In this document: positions 11,274 to 20,434 of the stretch, piece after piece
How positions within the stretch are numbered: the first letter of the stretch is position 1
How the letters are laid out: each line of letters begins with the position of its first letter
NCBI GenBank assembly: GCA_038496445.1
Contig: JALMLS010000510.1
Span: forward strand, 1 to 64,000
Reading direction: 5' to 3'
DNA: 64,000 nucleotides
Source of the DNA: Trichosphaerium sp. ATCC 40318
Lineage: Eukaryota > Discosea > Flabellinia > Trichosidae
Translations under genes and position numbers: made by a program
Notes under the pieces: generated by a model
Told to the model about the DNA's origin: nothing
What the model saw: only the letters and a program-made list of their open reading frames with translations
Database searches by the model: none

Positions 11274-12348
11274 ATGGCGTATGTAGCTAGCGTAATGATA
11301 TTTAAAGCCAATGGCTTAAAGGCAATGGATAGAAATGGTACTTCAGATCCTTTTGTAAAATGTACGTTAAGAGGAAATGATAAGGTTAAATTCCAAACAA
11401 AGGTGCGTAGTAGAATACAAAGTAGCCGTTTTCTTACAGTCTCAGACGGTTTAAAGTTTTTTTTTTTATTTCTTTCGCTAGTGCCTTCATCCAACTATTA
11501 ACGTTGATGAGGGGTTGTTGGTAGTTAAATTGGTTAATTTTGTTTCGTTTTTTCAGGTTGAAAAGAAGACGTTGTCCCCTGTTTGGCAAGAGCACTGGCC
11601 GGTTACTGTAGGTGCCAGAGAAGAGCTTATATTTACTGTATATGACAGAGATCCGGTTTACAAAGGGAAAGATTTCTTAGGCGAGGCGAGGGTTAAAGTT
11701 GCTACGCTGCCAGATGATCATCGTGCTAGCTTCGAACTGGACTTACTACCACGAAATAACAAGGATAAAGGGATTACAGGCAAACTCTACGTAAACGCAC
11801 GTAAGGATAAGATTGGGAGTACGTATACTCCCCCACAGGCGTTTATTCTTATTGGAAACTGCGCACACGACATGGTTCAGTGCATAGTGCAAGGTATGTC
11901 GTTTTTGTCTTTTTTTCGGTTTTTTTTTGGAACTCTGGCTACGCGCTCTAGAAGAACAGGATTTCTTGTCTTTTTCTCAACTCTACATTTCTTTTGAGGT
12001 GTCCAGATCTTCGTTTAGTTCCTATTTAATCCGTAGCTAGGACGAGAAGATAAGTATACAAGGGGAGAGGACGTTATTAATGGAACAGCAAATATGATAA
12101 ACTACTACAGGTGTAGTGTTGATCAAATGGAGCGATTACGCAAGCTAGGACCTAAAACAAAGATTTTTCATGATGTTAAACCTGGGGAGCATCAACCCGG
12201 TTTAAAGAAGCAAGGATCAACGGATAAAGGGTTCTTTTTGGTTCTAACGGCGGAATTGCCTAACGGAAGCACGAGAAGCATTCGCGTAAAAGTATCAGTA
12301 GATAAAGGCAACAACGCTGTTTTCTTAGAGAGTTGTATCATAGTGTAG
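11274..12348 (+). CDS. C2-domain protein with a C-terminal beta-rich domain
   Basis: Exons 11274-11402, 11557-11893 and 12041-12348 join in phase. Exons 1-2 form a C2 domain: LKAMDRNGTSDPFVKCTL with calcium-loop aspartates, LSPVWQEHWPV, then TVYDRDPVYKGKDFLGEA with the second set of acidic ligands. All usual loop Asp residues seem present, so Ca2+-dependent membrane binding is likely. The remainder (about 110 residues, from QGREDKYTRGED to VFLESCIIV) is strand-rich and not recognised. No transmembrane segment or signal peptide. Two CACGTG sites precede the start. The start was chosen because it opens directly into the first C2 strand. Confidence 0.82.
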
Positions 12349-12781
12349 CAAACATAGCTATAGTAATAAAATAGGAACATACAAGAAGGTTGGAACGTTT
12401 AGGTTACCGTTTTTTACCCCAATCTACCGAAGCTATCCTATTAGTGCATCTTCGTGGGTTAAGAGGAAAAAGTCACTTACTTGCTACTAATCAGGAGTTA
12501 CTTTTAGTAGCATTCAGTTAAATTGAATTCATTTCTCCAGGGTTGAAAATAGGTGCTACTACACTATGAGCTTTATAAGGTACTACATTGAGAGCGGCAG
12601 GTGCAACTCCAGTGTAAACCCTTGGTTATCATCGATGTATATGCTTGTCTTAAATTGGTCGTTCAGTACAATACAGTTAGTGTAGAACTTTGTTGACTTA
12701 ATTGCTTTGTTACTTAGTTTCAAAAAAAGCGATACTGTGTGGACTACCAAACAGCTCTCTAATTTTTGATACGCCTGTTCA

Positions 12782-13502
12782 ATGGAACAAAACAGATCGA
12801 TGATAGATGTGTATAGCTGTTTTAACGTTTTACATCTTCCTATGGAGATACAACTTGATACTATGGATCTAGACTTGGAAATATTTATAAAGTGGCCACT
12901 ATTGTGTAAACGTTCAGCATTTACAACAAGATTTGATAGTGAGTTAAATAAACATGGTAAATGGAAGACAAAAAGAAGAAAGTCCAACAAATTCTTTATT
13001 TCACATTGGGAACATGGTAGACTTCATGGAGGGTACATAACGTACATAAATGGGCAATTGGCTGAACTAACCACTTTTGTACATGGTAACCAAGAAGGAG
13101 AGAGCAAGATATGGTATGATAATGGCCAATTGAAGCAGCTGTGCTACTATCTTAATAATCAGCGGGAAGGAGTTTACAAAGATTGGTATGATAATGGTCA
13201 GTTGAGGTCTCAGTGGACTTACATCAATGGCAAACGGGAAGGAGAGTGTAAGAGGTGGTATTTTAATGGCAAGTTGAGCATATTGTGTTACTACATTGAT
13301 GATTCACTTGAAGGAGAGCACAAGAAGTGGTATGACAATGGTACAATTATCTGAATTGTACTATTACGTAGATGGCATGAGGCATGGGCAGTTCATATCA
13401 TGGAACCATGATGGTCTTCAATGTGAAAAGGGTATTTATAAAATGGGGAGGAAATATATGTTACCTTCTTTAATGTACAGAGCACGTGTATTAATTTTCT
13501 AA
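12782..13502 (+). pseudogene. MORN-like (YwqK-type) repeat protein with degenerate F-box, one-base insertion
   Basis: The frame from 12782 starts with a weak F-box-like segment (LPMEIQLDTMDLDLEIFIKW), then HGKW and about six 23-residue repeats of the kind EGECKRWYFNGKLSILCYY and YDNGQLRSQWTYINGKRE. Near 13343 the repeat consensus AATGGTCAATTA reads AATGGTACAATTA; the extra A leads to TGA at 13352. The same repeats go on in the next frame to 13502 (SELYYYVDGMRHGQ). So the gene is broken by a single base, or the base is an error. Such repeats are known from bacterial YwqK-type proteins and F-box/MORN proteins of Marseilleviridae. A paralogue remnant lies at 17.44 kb and an intact relative at 47.5 kb. 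Confidence 0.75.
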
Positions 13503-13599
13503 CAAAGCAGCAATTTCAATACCAAACAAAATTGCATTGTTCAAAGCTACTAGTATTAATCCGACAAATACAACAAGAACAGATTAGAAGAGAACCCAT

Positions 13600-14460
13600 C
13601 TCTAGGCATGACCCTAAGAACTTTGTTGCTCTACTGCGAGAACGCTAGCTAATCACTGCAATGTAGGTATTCGTGTTCGAATCTGGGGTACCGGTGACAC
13701 AACCATACCTGCTCATTGCTGGCCTGTGAGTACGTACAAACTTTTCTTTTTTGCTAGAAGAACGAATATGCCGATAATTCTATTTTAGGACACTTACTTA
13801 TTTGTTCAATTTCTCAAGTACCTCCATAGTTCATCGAATATTTATCACCAGGCTGATGTTAACGATACCTACCAGCGATGACTGCTGGTTCTATTGGCAG
13901 TTACCGCAATTCCTAGATGTCAACGGCTTCAGACTAAATGCCATTGTACCTGCTGTGCTCTATAATCGTACGTGGCTTAAACCTTTCTATAGGCGTAAAA
14001 CTAGGTGATACTTGGATATACAGATTGAAGTTTCAGATGATGAAACTGAGCTGACAGCTTCTTACAACAAATGGTGTTTTTTACCTCAGGCCCGTGCCTT
14101 GTCAAAAGCTCCTACGCTTACTAAAAAAGGCGATTTCTTGGTTTCTGATTTCGAGTCTATGCTTGGTATTGGTAGAATCGCATTGTTCAAGCAGGATGTA
14201 GAAATTCAACATATGTTCAAGACATTGCTAGAGCTTGAAAAGTCGTAATCAAACACTCAGCACGTGATCCAAATATAATGCCTTTTTCTTCAGGAAGGTC
14301 ACTTTACGTTCACTCTTGGCGTCGTTGTTGAGTCTTCGTTCATGCTGGAGATCCTAGAAGCCGATCAAAAACAATCCAAACAATGGATGAAACGCTATCG
14401 CGAAGAAGAAAGTAATTGTAAAGAAGGAAGGGAACTGGAAAAAGAGCGAGAACTTTAACT
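13600..14460 (+). CDS. Unresolved multi-exon gene of unknown family
   Basis: Readable plus-strand pieces separated by plausible GT-AG introns: GIRVRIWGTGDTTIPAHCWP (to about 13729), DTYLFVQFLKYLHSSSN (from about 13791), LPQFLDVNGFRLNAIVPAVLYN (about 13905-13970, shown by position), a segment from about 14020 including FLVSDFESMLGIGRIALF, and a last exon from about 14297 with GHFTFTLGVVVESSFMLEIL and a charged tail ending EREL at 14457. Some introns would be only 25-50 nt. I could not close every phase and do not recognise the family; the last exon has the feel of a PH-type strand pattern but that is weak. Confidence 0.4.
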
Positions 14461-15130
14461 CTCCAAAGAGAAACAAAAACAAAAAACACAAAGGGAAAGG
14501 ACTTCGTAATAAAAAGTAAAAGGCTTGAACACCATGGTAGTAAAACTATTTGACCGTTAAATTGTACTCCAGTAGTTTTTTTTGTAACATGCTTTTTAGC
14601 ACTGACGCTGGTTTTCGCTAATCACGGTTAAGAACACGCCTAAAGTGCCAAATCAAGCCTCAAAAGGTTTGAAATGTTATGAGCGCTAACCACAAAGAGT
14701 CTAGTTCTATCAGTAAACAGCACCGTTTACTACAATATTGCTAACTGACACAAGAATTACATTTACTACAAGTTTCAAAAAAAAGTCATTAGCACGGTGC
14801 AAGTGTACCCCTTTGTTACGAGAGTCCATACTAACTAGGCGTCTCATGCTTTTCTTTCTACTACTAGAAAGTGCTGTATCTGGAATTACTTTTAGATGAC
14901 CAGATCAAGTACCGTAACGAAGGTAACAGCTGCTATGAGGGCTGCCTCGGGCATCAAACCGAAGCTGCTGGAAGTGTCCTGCCTGCTCTTGAATTAATAG
15001 TAACAGGCTCTATACGTGATGAATCGCAGGCTACTAGAAGTTGCAATTTGTTTTGTTTTATAGAGCGTAATTCTTCCCAGAAATAAATTGTGGGATACAG
15101 AGCGCACTTCACTGAAAATTCTATTGCAAT
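14461..15130. other. Intergenic; one doubtful 71-codon frame
   Basis: A plus-strand frame at 14871-15086 contains SCYEGCLGHQTEAAG but has no context to support it. Nothing else stands out until the direct repeats that start at about 15131. Confidence 0.4.
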
Positions 15131-15470
15131 TACTCAAATATGGATAATGCACATTTCAAAGCGCTCTCAAAGGCGCGTGGTAATTATTCACATACATAGA
15201 AACCTTAGCAGCGATGTTTTTGTTCAAAAAACGTGACACTAACCGATATCTTCCGTTTTCAGTCTACGTTCATACACTTCACTGAATTATCCACTTAAAA
15301 TACTCAAATATGGATAATGCACATTTCAAAATGCTCATAAATGCTTGTGATAGCTATTTACATACGTGGAAGCCGAACCAGTGATGTTTTGGTTTGCAAA
15401 ACATGCTACCAAGCGATACCTTTTGTTTTCTGGTTGTATTGTCGATATCTGACTTTTTTCTAACTTTACA
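15131..15470. repeat. Diverged tandem duplication with a 170-bp period
   Basis: The word TACTCAAATATGGATAATGC begins at 15131 and again at 15301 and is followed in both copies by CACATTTCAAA, a run with ACATAC..GAA, a GATGTTTT word, CGATA and CTTTTGTTTTC-like text. The copies are similar over most of the 170-bp period. No coding function is apparent. Confidence 0.7.
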
Positions 15471-15589
15471 ATTTAACGTGACTTGAGGCAAATGGCAAAA
15501 ATCAACAACAAGGTACAACATGTTGACGGTTTGTTCTTATGATTTCGGATTTAGATAAACCACATATTTATACCATCATATTATACAAG

Positions 15590-17285
15590 CATGATAGGTC
15601 ATTACGTTAACAAAAAAAAAAAAAAAAAAAAAGTCAATAACGATCTTTATACAGCCAACCCACCTCTAGCCTCCAAAGGGCTACGCCGAAGCGCTTGGGT
15701 TGGCTGTTATAATAAATGCTATGGAATTACATTATTATTATTTGTGTTATTGGGAAAGAGTGGTATTGCCTCGGCAATAGGGAGGAATTGACGCATACGT
15801 TTTATTTTTGCTTGCCATCTTACGTAGTGCATTGGTACGTGTAGTCCATTATCTTTTTTCAATGTGTGAGTTTCTTGACATCTAGATCGGTATTTGTTAT
15901 AAAGATATGTGATATACATGTGATTTAGTCGTTTTGCTAAAGCGTTGATTAGGTTAGATTTGTTTGTACCTGTTTTATTTTTTAATTCTTCTATGAATTC
16001 TTCAGTAACATATCCTTGTGAACCTCTAAAATTGGTGGGGCTGATATTGTTTTTGGTTAAATACCATGGTTTGACTTTATAATCTTTAGTTTTGTAGTAA
16101 GCGAGCTGCCAAGTTTTGCAAGTTCTATTTGGTCTTTTGACGGGTTAGTTTTACTTTTGGTTGGCCATTTAGATTTACAGAATAGGTTGTTACCACCTGC
16201 ATGTTCGTTATATGAGGCGATAGGTTTTTTTGTGGATTTGTTTTTCTCCAGAAATTCTTGTATTATTCTGTTTGTGATTTTAGATCGTTGATCTCACGTT
16301 TTCGCATATGCAGAAGTGTTGAAAGTTTTCTGTACATTGAACATTTTTATGCTTACATAGGGTGCAGTAGTCGTTGGGGTATTTAATTTGATTACAAAGC
16401 TGGTAAGCTTGAACGTGTCCTTTGGTTTTGCTACGTTTATGTTGGAATTCGTTAAGGGGTAGTGTATTCGTCGTACTTTTAGGAGCCAAAGTTTGATTGG
16501 AGTTGAGAGATGAGTGATGGGTGTATAGGATGATAGTGGTAGGATTAGATTTTTCCTTGATCTTCCATAGTCCTTAGCATTATTTTGTAAACTTATCACG
16601 TGTTTTTCGTGTTGGATGGTTTTTAGTTTTCTAAATAGATTGCCTTGTATTGTTCCTGACGTTTTAGTTATAACCCAATCTTCACTTCCAATTGGTATAT
16701 TTTTTGATGGTATGACTGTCGCATTTGATATACCTGCCATTCTGTCTGCTATGTCGTTTAGATCAATAAAGAGTGATGCTACTTTTTTGGTGTATTTTTC
16801 TTCAATCTGTGCTATTCTTTGAGTGATGTTGTTTCTATTACGCTTTTGTTTATCTGTTTTTGTATGACTTGGAATCCATTCGAATGTTGTTGAACCAGAT
16901 CTTATTTTTAGTTGATGGTGAATACGATTTAGTGTGAGCGTGGTCTACTTTCCTTCGTTCATTTCCAGTTTTCTATTCCATTGATTGCTGATGTGGAGTC
17001 TACTAGAATCATGATGTCTACTTCTAAGGGGCTAGTTTAAGTGCAAGTTCTATTGCTTCAAGTTCTGCATTTGTAGATGTTTGTTCAAATAATACAGTAC
17101 GATTGAATTTGGTCATTGCGTTGAGAACTACTGAGAAATATGCTCCTTTAGAAGTTACTGATCCATCTGTAGCCATAACGTATTTGGACTGTATTTTATT
17201 GCAGTTAGATACAAAGGTTTGTTTGTCCATTCTAATAACTGAGTGTTCTGTTCTATGAATTACGTTAACACAAGATGTTTGACTT
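15590..17285 (-). mobile_element. 5'-truncated non-LTR retrotransposon (LINE) remnant: RNase H plus C-terminal zinc region
   Basis: Reading the minus strand from 17230, the first module is an RNase H domain start (YVMATDGSVTSKGAYFSVV, with the DG metal-binding pair and later ELEAIELAL with the catalytic Glu). Next comes a long basic stretch with the zf-RVT-like signature CTLCKHKNVQC..NFQHFCIC, and then a C-terminal region (FRGSQGYVTEEFIEEL, YVRWQAKIKRMRQFLP) ending near 15720. Frames change at least three times, so the copy is dead. No reverse transcriptase is present: homology stops near 17285, where a MORN-gene remnant begins, as expected for a 5'-truncated LINE insertion. Beyond the 3' side lies a hairpin at 15651-15714. 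Confidence 0.75.
15651..15714. repeat. Inverted repeat with 11-bp arms beside the LINE 3' end
   Basis: ACAGCCAACCC near 15651 pairs with GGGTTGGCTGT near 15704, with a loop that itself contains GGCTACGCC/GAAGCGC. It lies at the 3' boundary of the LINE remnant and could be the 3' stem-loop used for target-primed reverse transcription. That is an inference. A run of about 20 A lies just to its left (15610-15631). Confidence 0.55.
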
Positions 17286-17439
17286 TAATGTGACTTTCGA
17301 ATGTCATTTTGCCACCAAGGTAAAATCTGGTGAACAGCTGTCGCAACTACGTCAATGGAAAAAATCACCGCCAAGGTACATACGTTATGAAAACAGGGTA
17401 AAATGTTGAGACCCAGCTAGATATCTTGTCTATTAAACC

Positions 17440-18070
17440 TCCCGTATGAAATACAGCTAGATATCATTGATTTAGACTTTGAAGTGTATGTAAAGTGGCC
17501 GTTATCATCAAAATACACAGCAACACTGAGTTTCGATGATGAAATGAATAAACATGGTAAGTGGCTTACCCGCAACACACTTGTAAATGTTGAAACGTCG
17601 AACCATTATCATTGATAAACAAAGTAAACATGAAGGAGAGCAAAGAGTGGCAAAATGGTAAACTGTACATGAAGTATTATGTCATCAAAGGCAAGATTGA
17701 GGGAGTTTTTGAAGAGTTTTATTTAAACAATGGAAGATTGCGCATGAATTGTAATTACATTAACGGCAAAACAGAAGGAGATTGCAAATATTGGTTTATC
17801 AATGGGCAATGAGACAACAACACACTATAAAAGAGCCAAGATAGAAGGATCTTGCAAAGTATGGAGTGAGAAGGGTCAATTGATTGAACAGCGTTATTAC
17901 GTCAATGGCAACATGGAAGGAGAGTCTAAACATTGGAATGAAGCAGAGCAATTGGTTTTACTTAAAAATTATATATTTTAAAAATGGACAATGCTATTAT
18001 GCTAATGGTAGATGGAAGGTAAATATAAGACATGGAACAAGCAAGGTATATTGACATATGAAGCCACTTA
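17440..18070 (+). pseudogene. MORN-like repeat / F-box protein pseudogene
   Basis: The segment near 17455-17560 reads LPYEIQLDIIDLDFEVYVKW and NKHGKW, closely matching the start of the gene at 12782. After this come stop codons, then more repeats (KIEGVFEEFYLNNGRL; NGKTEGDCKYWFINGQ) in shifting frames up to about 18060. It is a paralogue in decay. The LINE remnant abuts its upstream side, so the insertion may have separated it from its promoter. Confidence 0.75.
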
Positions 18071-18361
18071 TTAATTTTGAATGTTGTTGTACATTCAAAG
18101 TTTGATGGTTCAGAGCTGGAGCATCATGTGCTGTTGTGGTCGAGCCAGTATTTTGAAACCGTTTGAGCAAAATAAGCCACATGTGCAACTTCAGTACAAT
18201 TGTCGTGCTTAGAGGTTTTGACACTGCAGTTGAAGGTACAGCCACACTTTGTAAATATTATTGGCTATGCCAGCAGTCACATATAGAGGTGGGCGTTTAA
18301 CGGGCTTTTGCCAGCTAAGATCGGACAGGACTGCATGGCTTTACTCCCATTTTTTTCTTAC

Positions 18362-18366
18362 AAAAA
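18362..18366 (-). terminator. Candidate RNA polymerase III terminator (T5 on the minus strand)
   Basis: The minus strand reads CTTCTTTTTG here, the first run of five T downstream of the tRNA-like cluster at 18456-18606. Pol III stops at runs of four or more T. It would place the whole cluster in one transcript. Confidence 0.4.
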
Positions 18367-18455
18367 GAAGGGTGATTGAGTCATAGCCTGCAAATTGAAT
18401 CTCAGTGTTATAGAGTTATGAGATCTAGCACTGAGTTCATAGTGTCCTCCGCTTG

Positions 18456-18606
18456 AGTGCTACCACTACACCATAAACATGAGTGTCATCTGTCCAGATT
18501 CGAACTGGAATCTTCAATGTACGAATGATGATATGCTAACCTTTACACCACAGATGACGGAATGCTTACTCGGAATCGAACCGAGGCCACAACCTCTTGA
18601 GAGTTA
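18456..18606 (-). tRNA. Candidate circularly permuted tRNA; anticodon reads CAA by position
   Basis: On the minus strand, 18606 to 18562 gives an anticodon arm (TAACT, loop CTCAAGA, GGTTG, all five pairs formed with two wobbles), a 4-nt variable loop, a perfect T-arm (CTCGG TTCGATT CCGAG) and acceptor strand TAAGCAT. The 5' acceptor strand is not upstream but downstream: 18480 to 18456 reads ATGTTTA, TG, and a complete D-arm GTGTAGTGGTAGCAC. ATGTTTA pairs with TAAGCAT at all seven positions (one wobble). Joining at position 26/27 would make a full cloverleaf, in the order of a permuted gene. A CAA anticodon (Leu) with a short variable loop is odd. The spacer is one more tRNA-like sequence. 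A pseudogene pair is the alternative. Confidence 0.5.
18485..18557 (-). tRNA. tRNA-like sequence nested in the spacer of the permuted tRNA
   Basis: Minus strand: acceptor TCATCTG pairs perfectly with CAGATGA; D-arm GTGTAAAGGTTAGCAT; T-arm TCCAG TTCGAAT CTGGA, all paired; total 73 nt. The anticodon arm is weak (two of five pairs fail) and the loop ATTCGTA would give anticodon TCG with a T at position 37. It may be a decayed tRNA or a tRNA-like processing signal. Box A and box B promoter elements are present. Confidence 0.55.
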
Positions 18607-18660
18607 TTGAAGAGGATACTGTTTGCTTGGCAGTTTGACATTAGAGCACCCTTGTCCATT

Positions 18661-19150
18661 CTTGTCAGTAGTGTCATATAAAACGTGATGACACTTGTTC
18701 TGAAAAAATTGTGGTAATGTTACAGTTACTGTGTACGTTTAGCATGGTATATCCATACAAATAATGAGGAAAAAAGTCAGTACTTCGCCCCAATGGAGTT
18801 TCATTCTGCAAAAATTCTCATAAGAAGACATTATTTTCACGTGTTTTCCAGCGTGTTTAATTAAATACACCCACCAACAGAGGCTTCGCCACTCGCTTTC
18901 TATTATTCCTTGAGCACTCGGCTACCATCAATACAAACAAAGACGCACCAAATTTTATTCTCACGGAGAAGTGTATATTGTAAAAACCACTCAATTGCAA
19001 ATCAGTGTATCTCAAACCAGAAAACAGAATTTTTTACAAGACAGACAGAACTTTGTTAAAATGAAGAAACCTTAGAATCTGAACTAAAGTAGATCTTCCG
19101 TTTACTAGCGTTGTATTTATGGGTTTGACGTCCTCATCCCACAACAAAGT
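18661..19150. other. Intergenic, no supported gene
   Basis: AT-rich sequence between the tRNA cluster and an F-box/LRR gene. A TTCACGTGT site lies near 18838. I see no open frame of interest. Confidence 0.5.
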
Positions 19151-19156
19151 TGTGAG

Positions 19157-19993
19157 CTAGTATCTATTTATCGTAGCAGCACTAGTCAATGCCTTGACAG
19201 TTTCGTCAGATGCCATTTCCCAGCAGTCCAAGTTTATAGTATGCACACCTGAAAGAGCTTTTAATAGTTCTTTTGTTATTGTCAAACATAGCAAGCTAAT
19301 TTCATGAACACCAGCCAACGCCTTGATACCTGAATCTGTTATCATACTACAAAAGTCCAAGGTGATAGTATGAACACCTGCCAACGCCTTCAAACCGTCA
19401 TCAGTTACTTCTGTATTAGACAAATCAATAGTATGTACACCTGCCAATGCCTTCACACCTTCATCTGTTACTTTTGTATGTACTAAGTCAATATCATACA
19501 CACCTGCCAACGCCTTTATACCCTCATCAGTTACTTCTGTACCAGTTAAATCAATAGTATGAACACCTGCCAACGCCTTTATACCATCATCTGTTACTTT
19601 GGTATAAGACAAATCAATAGTATGTACACCTGCCAATGTCTTTATACCCTCATCTGTTACTAAATTACAAAGGTACAGGCTGATGGTGTGTACGCCGGAA
19701 AGTAACTGCAAGTGAACATCAGTAACAGTTCTAGCAAATTTCTGATCAAATGAAATTGTTGTGTTTTGAATTAAAGGACTTCCAGAAAGAACTTTCACTT
19801 CGTTTTCGCTTCTTACAACTATTTCACCATATCCAACATGGTTATGGACAATATCTCTTAAAAAGTGGCATGTTTGGGCTGAACGGAGTGTATCTGTCCC
19901 TTGTTTGAGAATATGGACAATTACTTCAACTGGGAAGTCAGTAAGGTAGAATATTTGCTTTGTTTGTAGGTCAAACGTGTTTTTCTTTTCCAT
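19157..19993 (-). CDS. F-box / leucine-rich-repeat protein, 278 residues
   Basis: An uninterrupted frame. Residues 15-55 form the F-box (FYLTDFPVEVIVHILKQG, then SAQTCHFLRDIVHN). From about residue 95 there are seven or eight LRR units of 23-25 residues with consensus TDEGIKALAGVHTIDLSxTxV. In a cell such a protein would bridge Skp1 and a substrate in an SCF ubiquitin ligase; the substrate is unknown. The repeat units are close to identical at DNA level, implying recent unit duplication or homogenisation. The start at 19993 sits directly before the F-box; a perfect AATCACGTGATT palindrome lies about 125 bp upstream (near 20118). Confidence 0.85.
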   Translation of the reverse strand: MEKKNTFDLQTKQIFYLTDFPVEVIVHILKQGTDTLRSAQTCHFLRDIVHNHVGYGEIVVRSENEVKVLSGSPLIQNTTISFDQKFARTVTDVHLQLLSGVHTISLYLCNLVTDEGIKTLAGVHTIDLSYTKVTDDGIKALAGVHTIDLTGTEVTDEGIKALAGVYDIDLVHTKVTDEGVKALAGVHTIDLSNTEVTDDGLKALAGVHTITLDFCSMITDSGIKALAGVHEISLLCLTITKELLKALSGVHTINLDCWEMASDETVKALTSAATINRY

Positions 19994-20434
19994 AGAGCTA
20001 ATTTGTACGTTAATAGATCTAATTACTTTAGTTTCGCCTCAAAGTCGTTTCTGTTTGTTGTGTAGTAGGGCTTTGCTGTTTCGCTGAAATTTCTTGTTCA
20101 ACTTAATATAAAAAAAATCACGTGATTGTCCATGAAAGAAGTTTTATTCTCAACTGGCACTTGAGACAATGCCGAACAACATTTTCTACGCTCAAAAAAA
20201 GAAATACAGAGATGTTAACCAATTGTGGTTAGTGAAGTTAAACGACTGGCAGTCAGAGAAATTTGCATTTTATGAGTTTGTGGTTGGAATAGCGAAGAGG
20301 GGGTTGAGAATGCTTCTGTTCTTGAAAGGATTAAGGATAATAACCTAACGAAAAGTATCTACACTTTTTTAATTGCTCAGCAACAAGGGGAGTAGAGTCT
20401 GAAAAAGGCAGGGTTTAGAATTCTGATAAAACTT
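19994..20434. other. Intergenic with dispersed-repeat text
   Basis: Contains the CACGTG palindrome near 20118. A stretch near 20162-20225 (CAATGCCGAACAACATTTTC, then AAATACAGAGATGTT) resembles 37090-37150, so it is dispersed. The stretch GAGTAGAGTCTGAAAAAGGC near 20392 resembles one near 23385. No gene supported. Confidence 0.5.

Noticed and set aside
13665-13690. GTGTTCGAATCTGG, looks like a tRNA box B
   Set aside because: The flanking 5-nt strands do not pair as a T-stem, and the region reads as a coding exon.
17997-18245. Minus-strand 82-codon frame
   Set aside because: No domain or splice support, low-complexity Thr/Pro/His content, and it overlaps the end of a pseudogene.
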